This document shows positions 1 to 8,250 of a DNA stretch of 29,570 nucleotides, piece after piece. How positions within the stretch are numbered: position 1 is the first letter of the stretch; the number at the start of each line of letters is the position of its first letter. Source of the stretch: an uncultured Christensenellaceae bacterium (GTDB lineage Bacteria; Bacillota; Clostridia; Christensenellales; Borkfalkiaceae). The DNA lies in NCBI GenBank assembly GCA_910589015.1, contig CAJUSA010000020.1, positions 1 to 29,570 of the forward strand. Reading direction: 5' to 3'. A program made the position numbers and the translations under genes. The notes below the pieces were generated by a model, which saw only the letters and a list, made by a program, of their open reading frames with translations, searched no databases and was not told where the DNA came from.

Positions 1-104
1 ATGAAAACAGCGCTTGAACACATTTTCGGCGTTCAAACGCTATCACCACTGGCGCGCCACATCAAACCCAACTGAACCCGTGAAAGGGATTGGTTGGGCT
101 TGTT
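1..104. other. Non-coding left edge with three inverted repeats
   Basis: No convincing gene is seen; a 24-codon reading frame from base 1 matches nothing I recognise. The stretch is rich in dyad symmetry: GCGCTTGAAC (10-19) against GTTCAAACGC (31-40) with one mismatch, the perfect 10-bp palindrome TGGCGCGCCA (50-59), and an imperfect hairpin at 67-98 (CCCAAC ... GTTGGG, with an inner CCC/GGG). The last lies just downstream of the recombinase remnant on the minus strand and could be its old terminator or an element end. The minus strand contains GGTTCAGTTG, which also occurs near the right edge of the window. Confidence 0.4.
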
Positions 105-380
105 TTATATTAAGAGAAAGATATGATAGGTAAGTTTTAACGGCTCTGCTCCGAATTTCGTTCTTTCGATTTCAAACGATTTCTCACATTCATAGAAAAT
201 AAAAGTCCGACGGTCATCACCGTCGGACTTTTTACTGTCTGTGTAGTTGTAGTAGATTTCTATTTTGTCGTTGTAGAGGACGACTTCTTTCACAAGTGCG
301 CTTATCAGTTGTCGCGGTTCTTTCTTGATTGGCTGTTCAATTTTAATTCTTATAGGTTGTTCTTTCTTACTTATAATCCT
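105..380 (-). pseudogene. Serine recombinase, C-terminal remnant
   Basis: The minus-strand frame is open from 380 down to the stop at 105 and encodes about 91 residues, including KEVVLYNDKIEIYYNYT and RRTFIFYECEKSFEIE. This resembles the extreme C-terminus of the large serine recombinases of Bacillota transposons and integrative elements (site-specific DNA strand exchange). An in-frame TAG sits at 381-383, and the upstream DNA is the end of a glycosidase gene in another frame, so the catalytic resolvase domain and zinc-ribbon domain are missing. A GTG at 293 could start a 62-residue product, but this interrupts the conserved run QLISALVKEVVLYN. I read it as a decayed or truncated gene marking an old mobile-element boundary. 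No function is expected from the fragment. Confidence 0.7.
201..232 (-). terminator. Perfect 14-bp stem hairpin, likely operon terminator
   Basis: AAAAGTCCGACGGT (201-214) pairs perfectly with ACCGTCGGACTTTT (219-232) around a four-base loop. Read on the minus strand, the stem is followed by a U-rich TTTTATTTTC, and on the plus strand by TTTTTAC, so it fits a bidirectional intrinsic terminator. It lies about 135 bases past the stop of the last gene of the glycosidase operon. It also falls inside the recombinase remnant, where the same bases encode KSDGDDRRTF. No other terminator-like structure is seen between 233 and 366. Confidence 0.6.
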
Positions 381-1881
381 CTATTTTGTTATGCACATGA
401 ATCACCACTGCGGGGGCGGATTTATCGTCTGTTTTCCATATTTTGTTGATTTGTTCCGCATTGATATAAAAGTGGTTACCTTCCTTCGAAAGCGGTATTT
501 CGATCTCGTTCCCGCCGAGCAGGCTTACAGCCGTGACGCTTACCGCGTTACCTTGGCGCCACTGAAATTCAAAACTGTCGGCAAAACCGAACAATGCGAT
601 TTTATTGGGCATACGGTTAAGCGAACAAACGACCCTTCCCCCGACGTAAGCCCGCTTCCCGTTTAACGTACGCGGAAGAACAGCGACGGAATAAGCGCCG
701 CTTTGATTAAGGGAACAAACGACGAACGGCTTTGCCCCCGTTTGCCCTGCCGAAACCTCGGGCAACGAAGCGTTGCGCGATACGGCTGCGGGCGCGCCCT
801 GATGGATCGTCCGCCCGTTTATCGGTTGATACCAAAACTCGTTTTCTTGGAACGTCCACTCGTCCGCAAGAATTTCTTTGCTGATTTCCACGTTTCCGCC
901 CGTAAAAGGCGGCGCGATTCTCTGCCAAAACAGCGCTGCGTCCGCTTCCTTTAACCTGTCGCTGTCGTTCCAGTCGTCCAGTCCTTTTCCGTAAACCGAA
1001 CGCATAATGCCCATCTGACAGCCGAGCGCCGCCGCAAGATACAACTCGTCCTCCACGTTCAAATAGCCCTTGGCATAAGGCAATAAATATGCGGCTCTGT
1101 CCAACGTACTCGCCACGGAAAACTGAGGCGTTACGTCGTACGTGCGGAATACTTCGCTGAACGATACGGCTTTCTTGGAAAGCCCGCTTATCTTTTCATC
1201 GTCTTGAAATCTTCCTACTTCTCCGCGCTGCAACCGCTCGGTCACACCGTTGACGGGCGGACAGCAAATTGCCTGTTCGATCGTAAGCTCGGGATATAGC
1301 TCCCGTGCCGCATCGGTTAAAAATTTACGAAAAGCGTTGTCATGTTCCGACGTTCCCCAGTCCACTTTCCAATACGTTACGCCCGCCTGTTTGCACCAAA
1401 GTATCCGCTCCCGCCAATATTCTTTGTTGTTTTCGAAAAAAGGCAAGCTATAATCTTTCCCGCTACTCTGTGCCGCGACCCAGATTCCGATCCCTTTCCA
1501 GCCGAGGCTCTTCGTACGCTCGTTCAGCGCTTTCAATCGTTCGGCAGGGTTTCCCTTTGCACAGGGAAAGCGTTGTTCGTTTACTTCGAGCGAGCCGAAA
1601 AACTGCTTGCTTACAGAAGGATCGGTATGATACGGCACGTCCCATCCGTCGTCGAGCACAAGATAGAGATCTTCGCGCGCTTCCAACGGGTTTTCCGCCA
1701 TGCCGCCTTTCCCGAACACAGTATGTTCGTTCACCTTGTCGCGCGCACAGTTCGCGCCCTGATCACCCGTAAATTCGGGGCGCACGGCGGCGCGCTTTTC
1801 ATCCTCATCCGCCGCAATAAAATTCTGTCCTAACCATGTACAATAATAACTTTTTTGTTGATTGTTCCGAAATTCTTTCAT
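367..1881 (-). CDS. Putative GH27/GH36-like (clan GH-D) glycosidase
   Basis: This 504-residue protein without a signal peptide looks like a cytoplasmic TIM-barrel glycoside hydrolase. Visible barrel motifs are LYLVLDDGWDVPY (about residue 75), GWKGIGIWVAAQ (about 128) and VTYWKVDWG (about 169). The Asp of the last is in the position of the catalytic nucleophile of clan GH-D alpha-galactosidases (KWDMN in GH36, KYDNC in GH27). A later RTYDVTPQF may hold the acid/base. The C-terminal 150 residues look like a beta-sandwich. The start is ATG with an AAGGAA ribosome binding site; the gene begins 13 bases after the GH36 gene and is the last gene of the operon. An alpha-galactosidase role is plausible from family and neighbour, but the sequence is far from typical GH27 or GH36 and another alpha-glycoside could be the substrate. 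Confidence 0.6.
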   Translation of the reverse strand: MKEFRNNQQKSYYCTWLGQNFIAADEDEKRAAVRPEFTGDQGANCARDKVNEHTVFGKGGMAENPLEAREDLYLVLDDGWDVPYHTDPSVSKQFFGSLEVNEQRFPCAKGNPAERLKALNERTKSLGWKGIGIWVAAQSSGKDYSLPFFENNKEYWRERILWCKQAGVTYWKVDWGTSEHDNAFRKFLTDAARELYPELTIEQAICCPPVNGVTERLQRGEVGRFQDDEKISGLSKKAVSFSEVFRTYDVTPQFSVASTLDRAAYLLPYAKGYLNVEDELYLAAALGCQMGIMRSVYGKGLDDWNDSDRLKEADAALFWQRIAPPFTGGNVEISKEILADEWTFQENEFWYQPINGRTIHQGAPAAVSRNASLPEVSAGQTGAKPFVVCSLNQSGAYSVAVLPRTLNGKRAYVGGRVVCSLNRMPNKIALFGFADSFEFQWRQGNAVSVTAVSLLGGNEIEIPLSKEGNHFYINAEQINKIWKTDDKSAPAVVIHVHNKIEDYK

Positions 1882-1894
1882 GCTATAAAATTCC

Positions 1895-4063
1895 TTATCT
1901 TACTTTTTTCAAATGCCATGCCCAACTGCCGAAATCGCCCGTCTTGGGCAGAGGAAGCCCCGCTCCCAGAAGAGCACCACCGCTTAACACCGTTTTCAGC
2001 TCTTCAATTTCATAGAAAGCGTTATTATCAAGCCCCCGTAAACGAATTCGCGGATAGAATTTATCGCTCCAAAAGGGAATACATAAACCCCGTTCTCCCA
2101 CAACGTAGGCTTCGCTCTTGTCCTTGCTTACAACGAGCATACAAAAATAATTACTTTCCAACGGATTGGAAAGACGATAGAGTTCCCCGTTTAAAATCAG
2201 ACGATCCGTGCGCTTATACGCTTCGATCTGCGCCTTTACGCTCTCTTTTTCCTCGTCCGTCATCTTCGTTACGTCGAGCTCGTACCCGAACGCGCCGAGC
2301 GAAGCGATCCGCCCCCGCGTATCGAACGGCACCGTTCTGCCCGTCTGATGGTTAGGGCAAACGGAAACGTGACAGCTCATGGAAGAGAGCGGATAACAGA
2401 GCGACGTGCCACACTGTATTTTCGTTCGCTCGTAACCGTCGCTGTCGTCGCTCGTCCAAATCTGCGGAAAGTAGTACAGCATACCCGCATCGAACCTGCC
2501 ACCGCCGCCCGCACAGCCCTCAATGAACAAATCGGGAAATTCGTCCAATAATCGCTGTGCCAAATCGTAAACGCCCAATATATAGCGGTGCATGACCTCG
2601 CCCTGTCGGTGATAAGGCAACGAAGCGGAGTAGCATTCGCTTACGTATCGGTTCATATCCCATTTAATATAAGATATATCGTTTTCTTTTATTATTTTAC
2701 TTACAACACCGAAGATATAGTCCACAACTTCTTTGCGCGTGAAGTCCAACACCAATTGCTGACGGCTGCGCATGGGTTCCACGCCCTCTTTGCACAGCGC
2801 CCAGTCGGGATGCGCGCGGAAAAGTTCGCTGTCCTCGTTCACCATTTCGGGCTCGAACCACAATCCGAACTTCATACCGTGCTCTTTGCAACATGCGGAA
2901 ACTTTTTTCAACCCGCCCTTTAATTTTTCCTCGTTGACAAACCAATCGCCGAGCCCCGCAAAATCGTTCGTACGATTCCCGAACCAACCGTCGTCTAACA
3001 CAAATGTATCAATTCCGAGATTTGCCGCCGCGGTAATGATAGCGCAGAGTTTTTCGTTATCGAAATCGAAGTATGTTGCCTCCCAATTATTGATCACCAC
3101 GGGACGGCGTTTGAACGCATAGGCGGGGTTGATAATTCTCTCGCGCAGAAAGTCGTGTATCTCGCGCGATATCTCGCCCATACCCGCATTTGAATAGGTC
3201 AAAAGCACTTGCGGCGTTACAAAGCTTTCGCCGCCGCGGAGCTCCCAACCGAAGCCCGTTACGTTGATACCGCCCTGCAAGGTAAGCGCGCCGTATTTGC
3301 TCCATTCCGCCGTTAAAGCGAACGAGCCGCTGTACACGAGCTGTACGCCGTAGCACTCGCCGCTCTCTTCCCCGCAGTCCTTGCGCAATATCCCCATAAA
3401 AGGATTGGTCTGATGCGACGACGAGCCGCGCAGCGAATGGATGCGCGTTAACCCATGAGCAACGGGCGCAATTTCGGGTATACGTTCCTGCCCCCATCTG
3501 CCTGCGAGACGCAATAACTGATATTCCCCGTTTGCAAGCTCCACACGAAAAGAGAACGCCCTTTTCAACATGACGGGCTTTTTGCCGACGTTTCGAATCA
3601 CAGCGTTTCTTACAAGCACGTCAGAATTTTCGCAGACGGTATAATACAGGTCGACTTCGATATCCGAAAAGTCGTCTTTAAGCGTGATGACGAGCGTTTC
3701 GTCGCCGCTTCGCACATGCGGCATACCGACAATTTTAGGGGCGTCTTTTTCAACACGATAGGAATCATAGCGCAGTCTGCTCATGCTCGCGCCGTCCTGC
3801 CGCTCAAAAATCGCGGTGGGTTCTTTATAATCGCCCTTGGCGTAGAATCCGTATTCGGAAGGCAGATAGTCGAACGCCTCGTCCTTGTTGATCCAATGAT
3901 TGGGCACGATCGACGCATAGGTTTCGGCAAGATAAGCAACATCCTCTCGTTTCATTTTTCCGCCGTAATGGAGCTGTTGCAAAAATCCGTCGCCGTTCAC
4001 GAACATGGCATAGCCGTAATTTTTGCCTTCGAGCAAAAACTGCTTTCCGTCTGTGTAAATCAT
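1895..4063 (-). CDS. GH36 alpha-galactosidase
   Basis: This hydrolyses terminal alpha-1,6-galactose from oligosaccharides such as raffinose-family sugars or galactosylated side chains, probably in the cytoplasm (no signal peptide). The 722-residue length fits bacterial GH36. The N-terminal beta-supersandwich (about 1-320) precedes the barrel with FVLDDGWFG and GLWFEPEMV. YIKWDMNR carries the nucleophile Asp at about residue 469, and WTSDDSDGYERTKIQ carries the acid/base Asp at about 537-540. A small C-terminal sandwich follows. I start at the ATG at 4063, preceded by GTGAGAGAA; the frame is open to a TTG at 4081 that would add six residues (MSERNK). The gene follows GH78 by 27 bases and sits in the distal, cytoplasmic-enzyme part of the operon. 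Confidence 0.93.
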   Translation of the reverse strand: MIYTDGKQFLLEGKNYGYAMFVNGDGFLQQLHYGGKMKREDVAYLAETYASIVPNHWINKDEAFDYLPSEYGFYAKGDYKEPTAIFERQDGASMSRLRYDSYRVEKDAPKIVGMPHVRSGDETLVITLKDDFSDIEVDLYYTVCENSDVLVRNAVIRNVGKKPVMLKRAFSFRVELANGEYQLLRLAGRWGQERIPEIAPVAHGLTRIHSLRGSSSHQTNPFMGILRKDCGEESGECYGVQLVYSGSFALTAEWSKYGALTLQGGINVTGFGWELRGGESFVTPQVLLTYSNAGMGEISREIHDFLRERIINPAYAFKRRPVVINNWEATYFDFDNEKLCAIITAAANLGIDTFVLDDGWFGNRTNDFAGLGDWFVNEEKLKGGLKKVSACCKEHGMKFGLWFEPEMVNEDSELFRAHPDWALCKEGVEPMRSRQQLVLDFTRKEVVDYIFGVVSKIIKENDISYIKWDMNRYVSECYSASLPYHRQGEVMHRYILGVYDLAQRLLDEFPDLFIEGCAGGGGRFDAGMLYYFPQIWTSDDSDGYERTKIQCGTSLCYPLSSMSCHVSVCPNHQTGRTVPFDTRGRIASLGAFGYELDVTKMTDEEKESVKAQIEAYKRTDRLILNGELYRLSNPLESNYFCMLVVSKDKSEAYVVGERGLCIPFWSDKFYPRIRLRGLDNNAFYEIEELKTVLSGGALLGAGLPLPKTGDFGSWAWHLKKVR

Positions 4064-4090
4064 TTTATTTCTCTCACTCAAATTATTTTT

Positions 4091-6487
4091 TCACTGTAAA
4101 AACAGTTCGTTCGCATGCCGCAACATTTCGGGAAAGTCCGATAGTTTCATCTTCCCCTCTTTGTCGCGGAACCACGCCATAAAGCCGAGTGTCTTTGGCT
4201 CGTCTTTCATCCAGGCAATTTCGCTCCCCGTGAAGATTCCGCCAAACACCTTGTTAAACGCCTTTACCGCTTTCGGGCTGTCGAACACTTCCGTGACGTA
4301 GCAATCAGGCGTAAAGGGCGTATAATGAAAATCTTTGCAAGTTCGTTCAAACACGTGCTTGCCGCTGCAAACCTTTACGGGCGCCTCGTTCGGCAAAACG
4401 ATCTCCGCTTCCGTGCCTGAGGGAAGTTCGATTTCATATATAATTTTACCGTTCTTCTGCTCATACTTAGAAACAATTTTGCCTTTGACGCTGTCATACT
4501 CCCCTTGAAAATTCTTTAATGCCAAGCACGGGTTGGGCGCAACTCTTATTTTGTTAAAACCCGCTTCCGTTGCTTCGATTCCCGCGATTCTACGGTATAC
4601 GAATTCCATGACAGAACCGTAGGCATAATGGTTGTAGCTGTTCATGCCGTCGGGATTGGGCGTGCCGTCGGGAAGCAGGCTATCCCAACGTTCCCAAATC
4701 GTCGTTGCGCCCATATCCACTTCATAAAGCCAACCGGGAAAACTGCCGTTTAATAAAATTTTGAATGCCGTTTCAATAAATCCGTTATCCGCCAAAGCAA
4801 ACAACAGATACGGCGTACCCGCAAAGCCTGTAGTCACTTTGTAGCTGTGCGCCCGCGCATTGTCGCTAAGTACCTTGGCGCTGTTCTTTGCGCTTTCCGC
4901 AGGCACGATCCCGAAGCACAACGCCAACGCCTGCGCCGTCATCGTATCGACCGCCACCCGACCGTTTGGTGTGATATATTCCGCACGCAGTCTTCCCAAC
5001 GTTTTCTGATACTTCGCTCGGTATTCACCTTCCGCCTGATCGCCAAACAACTTTGCTGTTTCCGCCATAATGCGCAGACATTCCAAATAGAACGCGCTTG
5101 CAAGAAATACGCTTTCCGTTCTGCCGTTAATGCTTTGCTTGAATTTTTCGCCGTCCTGCGCCAGCCAATCGCCGTAATTGAACCCGCGCACCACAAGCCC
5201 GTTATCCACGTTCTTCTCATACGCATTCATATACTTTTGCATGGCGGCGTAATTGTCCGAAAGGAAAGAGATATCGCCGTACATTTGATAGAGCTTCCAC
5301 GGGATCATTACGACGGCGTCGCTCCACAGCGCGGCGGTAGACCTGTCACCCGCTCCGCGTAAGGCATCGGGGATGACGTGCGGGATTTCGCCGTTCTCGG
5401 CTTGATCGTTGCGTAAGTCTGCAAGCCATTTTTTCATGAACAGGCGGATATCGTAGTTATACGCCGCCGTGGTGCAGAAAGCGTTGATGTCCCCCGTCCA
5501 CCCGAGCCGCTCGTCCCGCTGCGGACAGTCCGTAGGTACGTCTACGAAATTGCTTTTCTGCCCCCATACAACATTTTCCATTAAACGGTTGAAACGGGCG
5601 TTAGATGTTTGTACATGCCCCGTGCGTTTCATGTCAGTATGCCGCACGATTGCCGTTACGTTCTCTTTGGGTAATTCCGCACCCGTCAGCTTCATATAGC
5701 GGAAGCCGTGAAAAGTAAACTCGGGCACAAGCGTTTTTGCGCCCTTTACGGTAAAGGTATCCGTCGCCCTTGCCGTACGCAGATTGTCCGTATAGAAATT
5801 CCCGTTTACCAAAATTTCGGCGAATTGTAACGTTATTGTTCCGTTGAAATTCTCGGGCGTTTTCACTTCCGCGACGCCCGCCATGTTCTGCCCGAAATCG
5901 TAAACCAATTCGCCCTTGGGCGTATGTATGATTTCTTTCACGGCAAGCCGTTCGATATTGCGGACGGGTTCGCAGATTTGCGGTACAAGCACGTTTTTGT
6001 TAAAGACAACCTCACAAACAGTGAGCGGTTTCAAGTCCGCCGTAAAATCCTGCGTTTCGCCGTCGTAAATGCCGCTTGCACGGATGTAACTTTCATGCGC
6101 TACCCACGTTTCGTCCGTGGAAATCATCTTATCGGTCAAAATCAAATCGGCGCAGACGGCGGACTGCTCCCCATATAAATCGCGCTTTTTCTCCCAGGTA
6201 ACGCCGCCGCAAAACCAACCCTCGCCGACGGTGAGCGTTAAAACATTTTCACCCTCTTTCAAAAGTGCGGATATATCGTACTCCTGCACCTGCAACATTT
6301 TGTTATACGATGTCCAGCCGGGCGTTAAATACCGATCACCCACGCGTACGCCGTTAAGTTCGGCAAAATACAAACCGAGCGCCGTTGCTTTCAAAACAGC
6401 GTCCTCATTCGCGTGCGCCGTAAACTTCTTTTCAACGGCGAACACGCCCGCTTTTTCTTTGACCCCGATAAAGTTACCTTTTAACAT
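4091..6487 (-). CDS. GH78 alpha-L-rhamnosidase
   Basis: This removes terminal alpha-L-rhamnose from plant glycosides or rhamnogalacturonan fragments. No signal peptide is seen, so it is likely cytoplasmic. The 798 residues show the family order: N-terminal beta-sandwiches (LNGVRVGDRYLTPGWTSY, VGEGWFCGG), KGELVYDFGQNMAG near 190, then the (alpha/alpha)6 barrel with DCPQRDERLGWTGD, whose Glu at about residue 326 fits the general acid. IWERWDS has Glu at about 599, fitting the general base, and MNSYNHYAYG follows. After the C-terminal sandwich comes a tail of about 75 residues (TEVFDSPKAV ... LSDFPEMLRHANELF) that is not part of the core enzyme. The ATG overlaps the end of the GH2 gene by seven bases, implying translational coupling. 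Confidence 0.93.
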   Translation of the reverse strand: MLKGNFIGVKEKAGVFAVEKKFTAHANEDAVLKATALGLYFAELNGVRVGDRYLTPGWTSYNKMLQVQEYDISALLKEGENVLTLTVGEGWFCGGVTWEKKRDLYGEQSAVCADLILTDKMISTDETWVAHESYIRASGIYDGETQDFTADLKPLTVCEVVFNKNVLVPQICEPVRNIERLAVKEIIHTPKGELVYDFGQNMAGVAEVKTPENFNGTITLQFAEILVNGNFYTDNLRTARATDTFTVKGAKTLVPEFTFHGFRYMKLTGAELPKENVTAIVRHTDMKRTGHVQTSNARFNRLMENVVWGQKSNFVDVPTDCPQRDERLGWTGDINAFCTTAAYNYDIRLFMKKWLADLRNDQAENGEIPHVIPDALRGAGDRSTAALWSDAVVMIPWKLYQMYGDISFLSDNYAAMQKYMNAYEKNVDNGLVVRGFNYGDWLAQDGEKFKQSINGRTESVFLASAFYLECLRIMAETAKLFGDQAEGEYRAKYQKTLGRLRAEYITPNGRVAVDTMTAQALALCFGIVPAESAKNSAKVLSDNARAHSYKVTTGFAGTPYLLFALADNGFIETAFKILLNGSFPGWLYEVDMGATTIWERWDSLLPDGTPNPDGMNSYNHYAYGSVMEFVYRRIAGIEATEAGFNKIRVAPNPCLALKNFQGEYDSVKGKIVSKYEQKNGKIIYEIELPSGTEAEIVLPNEAPVKVCSGKHVFERTCKDFHYTPFTPDCYVTEVFDSPKAVKAFNKVFGGIFTGSEIAWMKDEPKTLGFMAWFRDKEGKMKLSDFPEMLRHANELFLQ

Positions 6488-8238
6488 TTTCTATTTCCTA
6501 TTTCAAAAATGGATTTCAATTTCTGCACATCGAACTTCGGCGTATGATCGGCGCGTAACAGCCCGTTGATTTCCTGCTGTACGTCGGTGAGTTGGGTATA
6601 ACAATACCCCTGAAATTCCGTCTGCGCAATGCCCCGCAACAGCTCTTCGAGGTGATTATAAAAGCTCTCTTCGCTCGCCTCGCCCTCGTTATAACCCCAG
6701 GTGTCGCTCTTCTGCTCGGCTTTGAGTGCCATGCCGCCGAACTCCGTAAACAGCACGGGCTGCCCTTCGTATTTGTTCCCTTCGGCAAACAACGCAAAGC
6801 CCTGCGGATAGAGCCCGTCGTATTTGCCATCCTGATATTTTTTCGGAAACTGCTCGGCTTTTGCAATGTCGTAATCGTGAATGCCTATTATATCCGTCGG
6901 CGTTACGTTCTCGAATCCGTCGTTCGTCGAAATGAGTTTATCGCCGTCGATACTTTTTGTCATGTAATACAAACTACGTGCAAAATTTTGCTGTTCTTGG
7001 CTTGTGCCGACTTCCCGCACGCCCCAGCTCTCGTTAAAGGGAACGTAACAGAGAATGCTCGTAAAGTTTTTGGCAACCGATAAGATTTTCTGCCATTCGC
7101 GCGAAACCGCCGCAATCTCTTCTTCGCAGAATGTGAGTGCGCTCGGCATCTCGCACCAGGTGAGAAAGCCAAGTTCTTCCGCATAGTAATAGAAATACGG
7201 ATCCTCGAATTTCTGGTGCTTTCTTGCACCGTTAAAACCCATGGCTTTGGCAAGCTCGATATCTTGTTTCAACGCCTCCGTGCTCGGCGGCGTTAAGCCG
7301 CTCTCTTCCCAATAGCCTTGATCAAGAATCAGCCGCTGATACAACGGCTTATTATTCAAACAGATTGTTCCCTTGTCGTCGATATGAATCTTGCGCATCC
7401 CGATACGGGTGCGCGCTTTATCGCACACTTCGCCGTTTGAATACAACGTAAAATCAACTCCGATTAAATTCGGATTTTCTACCGACCAGAGCAAGCCGTT
7501 GAAATCAAACGCGTTGTCCGACAAATCCACCGTAAAACGCGTGCGCTTGTGCGGAAGCATGAACCGCTGCTTTTGCAAAATCTTCCCTTGAAAGGTTAAA
7601 ACGATTTCCGCCTCGTCCGCTCTTGCGTACATGGTATGGATCTCGCCCCTGATACAGCGGTTGTCGATATCGGGCTTTAACGCATAGCTTTCGATGCAGT
7701 CCCGTCCAAAAAATTCCAACCAAACACTCTGCCAGATGCCCGAGTTCGGATAATAGAAACAACCGTATGTAATACCTTCCCAGTGCTGCTTTCCGCGCGG
7801 GACAGCCGTTTCCAAACTATCGAAACAGCGTACGACGAGCACGTTTTCTTCCCCGTTCAGATAGTCGGTAATATCGACCGAGAACGGAGTAAACCCGCCC
7901 TTGTGGTTGATTGCGTGAATCCCGTTCACCCATACGTCCGTTTCGTAATCCGAAGCGTTGAAGCACAACAAAGCTCGTTTCCCCGCGTTCTCTTTTGCGA
8001 TCAAGAACGTGCGGCGGTACCAAGTGATGTCGTGAATCGCTTTGTCGTTTATCCCGCTTGCGGGATACTGATAGGAAAACGGAACGTTGATGATTTTATC
8101 TAGCTTTTTATCGCCCCGCCACCAGCCTTGCGCCTTGCCCTCGTTTTGATCGTCAAACGCAAATTCCCATGCGCCGTTTAAATTTTGCCAACTATCTCGC
8201 CGAAACTGCGGGCGCGGATATTCTTTTCTTTCCATCAT
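6481..8238 (-). CDS. GH2 family glycosidase (beta-galactosidase/beta-glucuronidase type)
   Basis: A 585-residue retaining beta-glycosidase of the short GH2 form. It has a sugar-binding jelly roll (SWQNLNGAWEFAF near the start; YETDVWVNG near 100), an immunoglobulin-like middle domain (about 185-280) and a TIM barrel. VPFNESWG supplies the acid/base Glu at about residue 403 and VLFTEFGG the nucleophile Glu at about 500. It lacks the extra C-terminal domains of LacZ, and no signal peptide is seen, so it probably acts inside the cell on imported oligosaccharides. Possible substrates are beta-galactosides, beta-glucuronides, beta-mannosides or alpha-arabinopyranosides; the sequence alone does not decide. 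The start is a double ATG behind AAGGAAAG; the gene follows GH3 by 12 bases and overlaps GH78. Confidence 0.88.
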   Translation of the reverse strand: MMERKEYPRPQFRRDSWQNLNGAWEFAFDDQNEGKAQGWWRGDKKLDKIINVPFSYQYPASGINDKAIHDITWYRRTFLIAKENAGKRALLCFNASDYETDVWVNGIHAINHKGGFTPFSVDITDYLNGEENVLVVRCFDSLETAVPRGKQHWEGITYGCFYYPNSGIWQSVWLEFFGRDCIESYALKPDIDNRCIRGEIHTMYARADEAEIVLTFQGKILQKQRFMLPHKRTRFTVDLSDNAFDFNGLLWSVENPNLIGVDFTLYSNGEVCDKARTRIGMRKIHIDDKGTICLNNKPLYQRLILDQGYWEESGLTPPSTEALKQDIELAKAMGFNGARKHQKFEDPYFYYYAEELGFLTWCEMPSALTFCEEEIAAVSREWQKILSVAKNFTSILCYVPFNESWGVREVGTSQEQQNFARSLYYMTKSIDGDKLISTNDGFENVTPTDIIGIHDYDIAKAEQFPKKYQDGKYDGLYPQGFALFAEGNKYEGQPVLFTEFGGMALKAEQKSDTWGYNEGEASEESFYNHLEELLRGIAQTEFQGYCYTQLTDVQQEINGLLRADHTPKFDVQKLKSIFEIGNRKC

Positions 8239-8250
8239 AGCTTTCCTTGT

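Noticed and set aside
1..75. 24-codon frame starting at the first base
   Set aside because: No ribosome site can be seen, it matches nothing known to me, and it overlaps inverted repeats.
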